From Bursaphelenchus xylophilus (lineage: Eukaryota > Nematoda > Chromadorea > Rhabditida > Aphelenchoididae), in assembly GCA_904066235.2 (NCBI GenBank), contig CAJFCV020000003.1, positions 9,858,001 to 9,922,000 on the forward strand: a stretch of DNA of 64,000 nt, read 5' to 3'. The notes beneath the pieces were generated by a model. The model saw nothing but the letters and a program-made list of their open reading frames with translations, did no database searches and had not been told where the DNA came from. The position numbers and the translations under genes are program-made. This document shows positions 60,407 to 64,000 of this stretch, in pieces; the first letter of the stretch is position 1, and each line of letters begins with the position of its first letter.

Positions 60407-61740
60407 GAAATTCGAAACCATTAAAAAAACTCAACTTTTTCCCCCAAAAAAAAACACTCGTAAAAAGATGTCAAATATGAGTGACATTTTCCGAGGGTCA
60501 TATAAAAATAATTTATAGTGTTATGCTCCAGAAACCGAGGAAACCCGGGCCAGAAATCCCTTTTTTTGGGCCAAAAAACGAAAAATCCTGCCCATAACCT
60601 TTGAAAATCGGGCGCCCAACTGGATTCGATTCCAATCAGGCGCCGAATCAAATTGCATTGTTGATCTTTTTTCTCCGATCTTTCTCTTGCCTTGAGGCCA
60701 TTCTTCACGCTTTTGGTGGGTAACGGGGCCGCTGGGGGTGGAGCCGCGGACAGCCGCTTTGCCCGGTTGATTCCAGTGGGCGATTTTTTTTTCGCGTCCG
60801 AAACGCCTACACACAAAGCCCGGAGGTGATGGAGTGAGAGGGGAGTGGGGAGAGAAACATAAGTAGATCGATTGTTGTTTGTTATTTGGCAACATTTTTG
60901 GGAAAGAGTGCACAAATAAGGAGAAAATAGAGATAATGAGAAGAAAAGGGCATGAAATAGGAAGAAATGATGAAAAAAGAGGTCAAATTTAAAATATGAA
61001 AAGGATAAGTAATGTAAAAATACAGAAAATCACGTTAGACACAAATAACGACAAATTTGAAAATTTTTATTTCATGAGTTTGCTCAGGCGAGCCGGTCAA
61101 AAAAAGCTGTTCAAAGGTGTTATTTTAGGTTAAAATTTGGTATCAGAAAGCATCACAAAGTCAAAAACAGAATCTAGGCTTCTTATAGAGCCATCTACAC
61201 TTCTATCAAGATACTTTCTTCAACGAAGGTATCAAAAAGTACCCATAAAGCATTTTTCAACGAAATCAGGCTTTTCTGTAACTGTGAATTACCGAATTCA
61301 GAAGGCAATTGACATTTTACACCGGATCCTTTGACAGCAATCTTCTCAAACTTTATATAGCGTTCATTCTGACTGGATAGATCAAAAATAAATTAATTTA
61401 ATAGGGGCCCAGAAGCGTGTCAAAAATGTTATTCTAACCCACTTGATGCGGTTCAACATAAAAATTTGAATTTTCACATTGATGTAAGCTGCAATATCGT
61501 TGTCAAAAAATACTGCATAATTCATTTTTCAACTTTATTTAATCCTTCACTTTGACAAATACAACTCATACAAATCGTGCTTAAGCGTGTTAGAAAAGCT
61601 TTTCTAGGCTCCGTATTTACATTATAAACTTATTCCTAGTAAAGATATCAAAAATATAAAAATTTAAACATTTTAAAAAATTTACATTTTAATTAAAAAA
61701 ATCTAAAAAATGAGCATCAAAAAACAAAAAAAAAAAATGG
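60407..61740. other. Upstream region of troponin T B
   Basis: AT-rich apart from a moderately GC-rich stretch at 60560-60800. No exon was recognised; the muscle promoter of troponin T B is expected here, but no specific site can be named. Confidence 0.5.
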
Positions 61741-62420
61741 TTAAAAAAAGACGTATTGGTGGGTCGAAAACTTGGGAGCAACGGGTTCAATGTAAGCGCC
61801 GATGGACTCGCGACGCGCCCGCAGCGGCCGCTGCGACAACGACAACGACTGGGAGCGTCGCAACTGGCCCGACCGCAACTTAGAGACGTCCCGCCCATTC
61901 CTTGGCAAACCCGCCGTAGAGTCCGGCCAGGCCCGCGTCGTAGGCGGCAGGGACGGAGGCATAACAGGAGGCAGTGATGGGCTGAAAATGATATAAATTA
62001 GGCGGAATTAATGAGGCTAATTAGTGGAAAGTGTTTGGAAATGTTTTGGTTTAGTGGAAAAGGTCGATTTTTTAGGATTTTTTTCGTATTTTAGGTTGTA
62101 AACTCTCATAAAATATGAAAATTGGCAAATAAATTTTAATTTTTTTTTGATCAGAAAGGTAAAAAATCCGTATTTTACAATTAAAAAAATACCAAAAAAT
62201 AAAAAAATTGTAAAAAAAATTTTTTTTTTTTCAATTTTAAAATTTGCAGTATTCAAAAAACCCAAAAATTTCCGAAAAATCAAAAACCGACCACCGAAAA
62301 GTTTTGTTACTCGAAACAGTTTACATTCGGGACATGTCAAATTTATAAAAGGATTTGGAAAAACGGAACTTACGTTCCTCGGTTAGTCCGTGAAGCATCG
62401 AAGTTAGAAAAGTGTAACAT
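61741..62420 (-). CDS. Small Ser/Arg/Pro-rich protein, unrecognised
   Basis: Two exons on the minus strand, 62420-62374 and 61981-61741, give 95 aa from MLHFSNFDASRTNRG to VAPKFSTHQYVFF. The middle is Pro-rich (PSLPPVMPPSLPPTT) then Arg/Ser-rich (RRSQSLSLSQRPLRARRES). The donor GAAC|GTAAGT and acceptor TTTTCAG are good and phase is kept. An acceptor-like AG at 62451-62452 lies 30 nt before the ATG. No family was recognised. It could be a separate gene in an operon with its upstream neighbour, or an alternative 3' end of that gene. Confidence 0.55.
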
Positions 62421-62450
62421 TGAGTGTAAAAAAGTCTTGAAGAAGGCACA

Positions 62451-62452
62451 CT
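62451..62452 (-). other. Acceptor-like AG (possible SL2 site) upstream of the small gene
   Basis: On the minus strand TTTGCTTGTCAG ends here, about 25 nt after an AATAAA (62483-62478) that would end the upstream transcript. This is the spacing style of nematode operon junctions. Confidence 0.45.
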
Positions 62453-62715
62453 GACAAGCAAAGTGTAAAGAAAAAAGTTTATTTTTACATTCAAAAATGG
62501 GTGTTGGTGCTTACACACTTGAAAGTATTTGAAATTGGCAGAGATTTGAATAAAAAAGATTAAAAAGAATTTGAATTGGGAGCTTCAGAAAAAAATTTGA
62601 ATAAAAAAATCGAAAAATCCCAAAAAAGGATTGAGCTGAATAGACGGCGAAGAAAATATGGGGTGAGAAGAACACGGAGAAGGCGAAGAAATACGGAGAA
62701 GAAGGTCTTCAACTC

Positions 62716-63954
62716 TTAATAGTACGGGTAAAAGTGCGAGAAGACGGAGGTCCGCGGCACCGAGCCCGTGCGGACCTCCGCGTAGCTGTTCGAACGCAAC
62801 AGGTCCAGCTGGCGGACGGCCTGGTCCAGCTTGTACGCCACTTGCGTGTATTGGTTTTTCAGCTGAATTAAGCGGTGGGTTATGGCGGCCCGGCGCGAGA
62901 CTTACCCGATCCTTCTCGAAGCGCTCCCGCGACAGACTGCGCTGCAGGTCGCCGATCTGGGTCTGAAACCAGTGGTAAGCGAAAAAAGTGAAAGGAAGCC
63001 GGTGGAACAGCAGATGGAAATCGACAATAACAAAAACTAACGGATGACTTATGGTAAAATACGACAGTAACAATGACAATAAGATCAATGTGTTTTTTAT
63101 CCAATTTTTTGGCAAAAGTCAAGCTTAAACTTTAATTGGCAATATCTGATGACCTAAGGGCATAAGCAAAAACCGTCAAAAATATTTTGCAAAGGTCTTC
63201 TAGGAGATTGCTTGTCTCAAGTTTTTTAGCTATCGCTTTAGATAGAAAAAAGTTATGGCCAAAAATTTAAAGGTCCCCAAAATGTTTTAGAAATTTCAGA
63301 GACCACTTTTCCACTTGAAAAACCAAAAAATAACCAAGCTAATTTCCGTTTTCAGAAAGTGTCACCCACAGGTTAACATCTGACTAGGATTACAACATGA
63401 AACAATGACCATTATGTCACTAAAACTTGGACAAAGTGCAATGAAAGCGAAGAGAAGCTAGCCGATCCTCACCTTGAAGCCAGCTTGGTATTGGTTTGGC
63501 TCATTATAAAAGGCGCTCCTCCGTAGACGGCTAGCCTCTTCCCAGGCCATAAATGTGTTCTGTTTGTCACTCTGCAAGGTGCTGGTCAAACGGACATATA
63601 CACGTCAAAAAAAAGGAAAAATTCGAAAAAAATGTTTGAAAAACGGACAAAATTTAAACAACCTCTCTATAATGATGACAAAATACAAGAGTTCTCTCTG
63701 TATTCTCGGCTGCCACAGTAAATTCTACGTACTACACATGATTGTGAGTCCATGTACGACCATAAAACTACAGCAAACTCACCGTGAACCCTTGCAGTGG
63801 GGCGTAGTTGCTGAGCTGATTCCGCGAGGAGGAGCGGTACACGTCGTAGGTTGAGGGAACGTTGTACTCGTATGGATGGTTGAGACTGGCAACAAAGCTG
63901 TCCACTCGCGAGAGTCTTCCACCGCCCAGATACAGATCAATGTTACCGCGAGAG
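62716..63954 (-). CDS. 3' part of an unrecognised Tyr/Ser-rich, partly helical protein
   Basis: Four exons on the minus strand, 63954-63783, 63559-63473, 62962-62906 and 62862-62716, encode the last 153 aa; the gene continues beyond the window. All junctions after the first are phase 0, so the middle exons could be skipped without frameshift. The segment contains RGNIDLYLGGGRLSRVDSF, a Tyr/Ser/Asn-rich part (STYDVYRSSSRNQLSNYAP), helical charged stretches (DLQRSLSRERFEKDR, VAYKLDQAVRQLDLLRSN) with leucine heptad spacing, and the end FSHFYPYY. It may have a short coiled coil. I do not recognise the family. AATAAA lies about 230 nt after the stop. Confidence 0.75.
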
Positions 63955-64000
63955 CTGAAAAATCGGGTCGGATTACAGGAAAGAGAGGGGGTGACAAAAG

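Noticed and set aside
1..64000. CRISPR array, rRNA, bacterial operon or integrated virus
   Set aside because: No evenly spaced identical repeats with unique spacers, no rRNA-like blocks and no viral structural or polymerase motifs were seen.

Overview
The window is eukaryotic and nematode. Genes are split into many exons with strict GTAAGT-type donors and TTTTCAG acceptors. Acceptor-like TTTCAG sites sit a few bases upstream of several start codons, as expected for spliced-leader trans-splicing. The gene content is also worm-like: tandem muscle troponin T genes, an SLC6 transporter and an unorthodox aquaporin. The species cannot be fixed from sequence alone. Introns and intergenic DNA are long, AT-rich and heavily invaded by small inverted-repeat elements. 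All exon chains below were assembled by eye from reading-frame phase and splice consensus; every junction keeps the frame open.

Layout. 1-5.7 kb (+): 3' part of a glutamine-rich, Notch-ligand-like (MNNL/DSL-like) single-pass membrane protein, with a possible alternative last exon. 6.3-11.1 kb (-): a complete SLC6 sodium-coupled transporter in 8 exons. 11.1-26.8 kb: no convincing gene; GC-rich islands, a 1.5-kb foldback element, MITEs and clusters of a GCACNGTGC motif. 26.8-29.4 kb (+): an ER thioredoxin of the TXNDC12/ERp18 type with a long Lys/Glu-rich tail ending in KTEL, followed by a degenerate second copy of its last exon. 29.4-33.7 kb: intergenic, with the densest GCACNGTGC cluster. 33.7-45.8 kb (+): an RIIa-domain plus IQ-motif protein (SPA17-like) whose first intron is 9.5 kb and holds a 33-bp minisatellite, a 1-kb foldback and a MITE. 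47.3-48.6 kb (+): a small cysteine-containing single-pass membrane protein. 48.8-51.0 kb (-): an aquaporin with altered NPA boxes. 52.9-57.1 kb and 57.7-60.4 kb (-): two troponin T paralogues in tandem. 61.7-62.4 kb and 62.7-64 kb (-): a small novel gene closely downstream of the 3' end of an unrecognised gene, possibly an operon.

The two troponin T genes are muscle thin-filament regulators and are probably a local duplication. The other genes are functionally unrelated neighbours. No bacterial-type defence system, CRISPR array, rRNA or intact tRNA was found. The most unusual features are non-coding: the decamer GTAAAATACG (reverse complement CGTATTTTAC), found 17 times by eye, and the near-palindromic GCACNGTGC motif spread in clusters and carried inside MITEs and a minisatellite.
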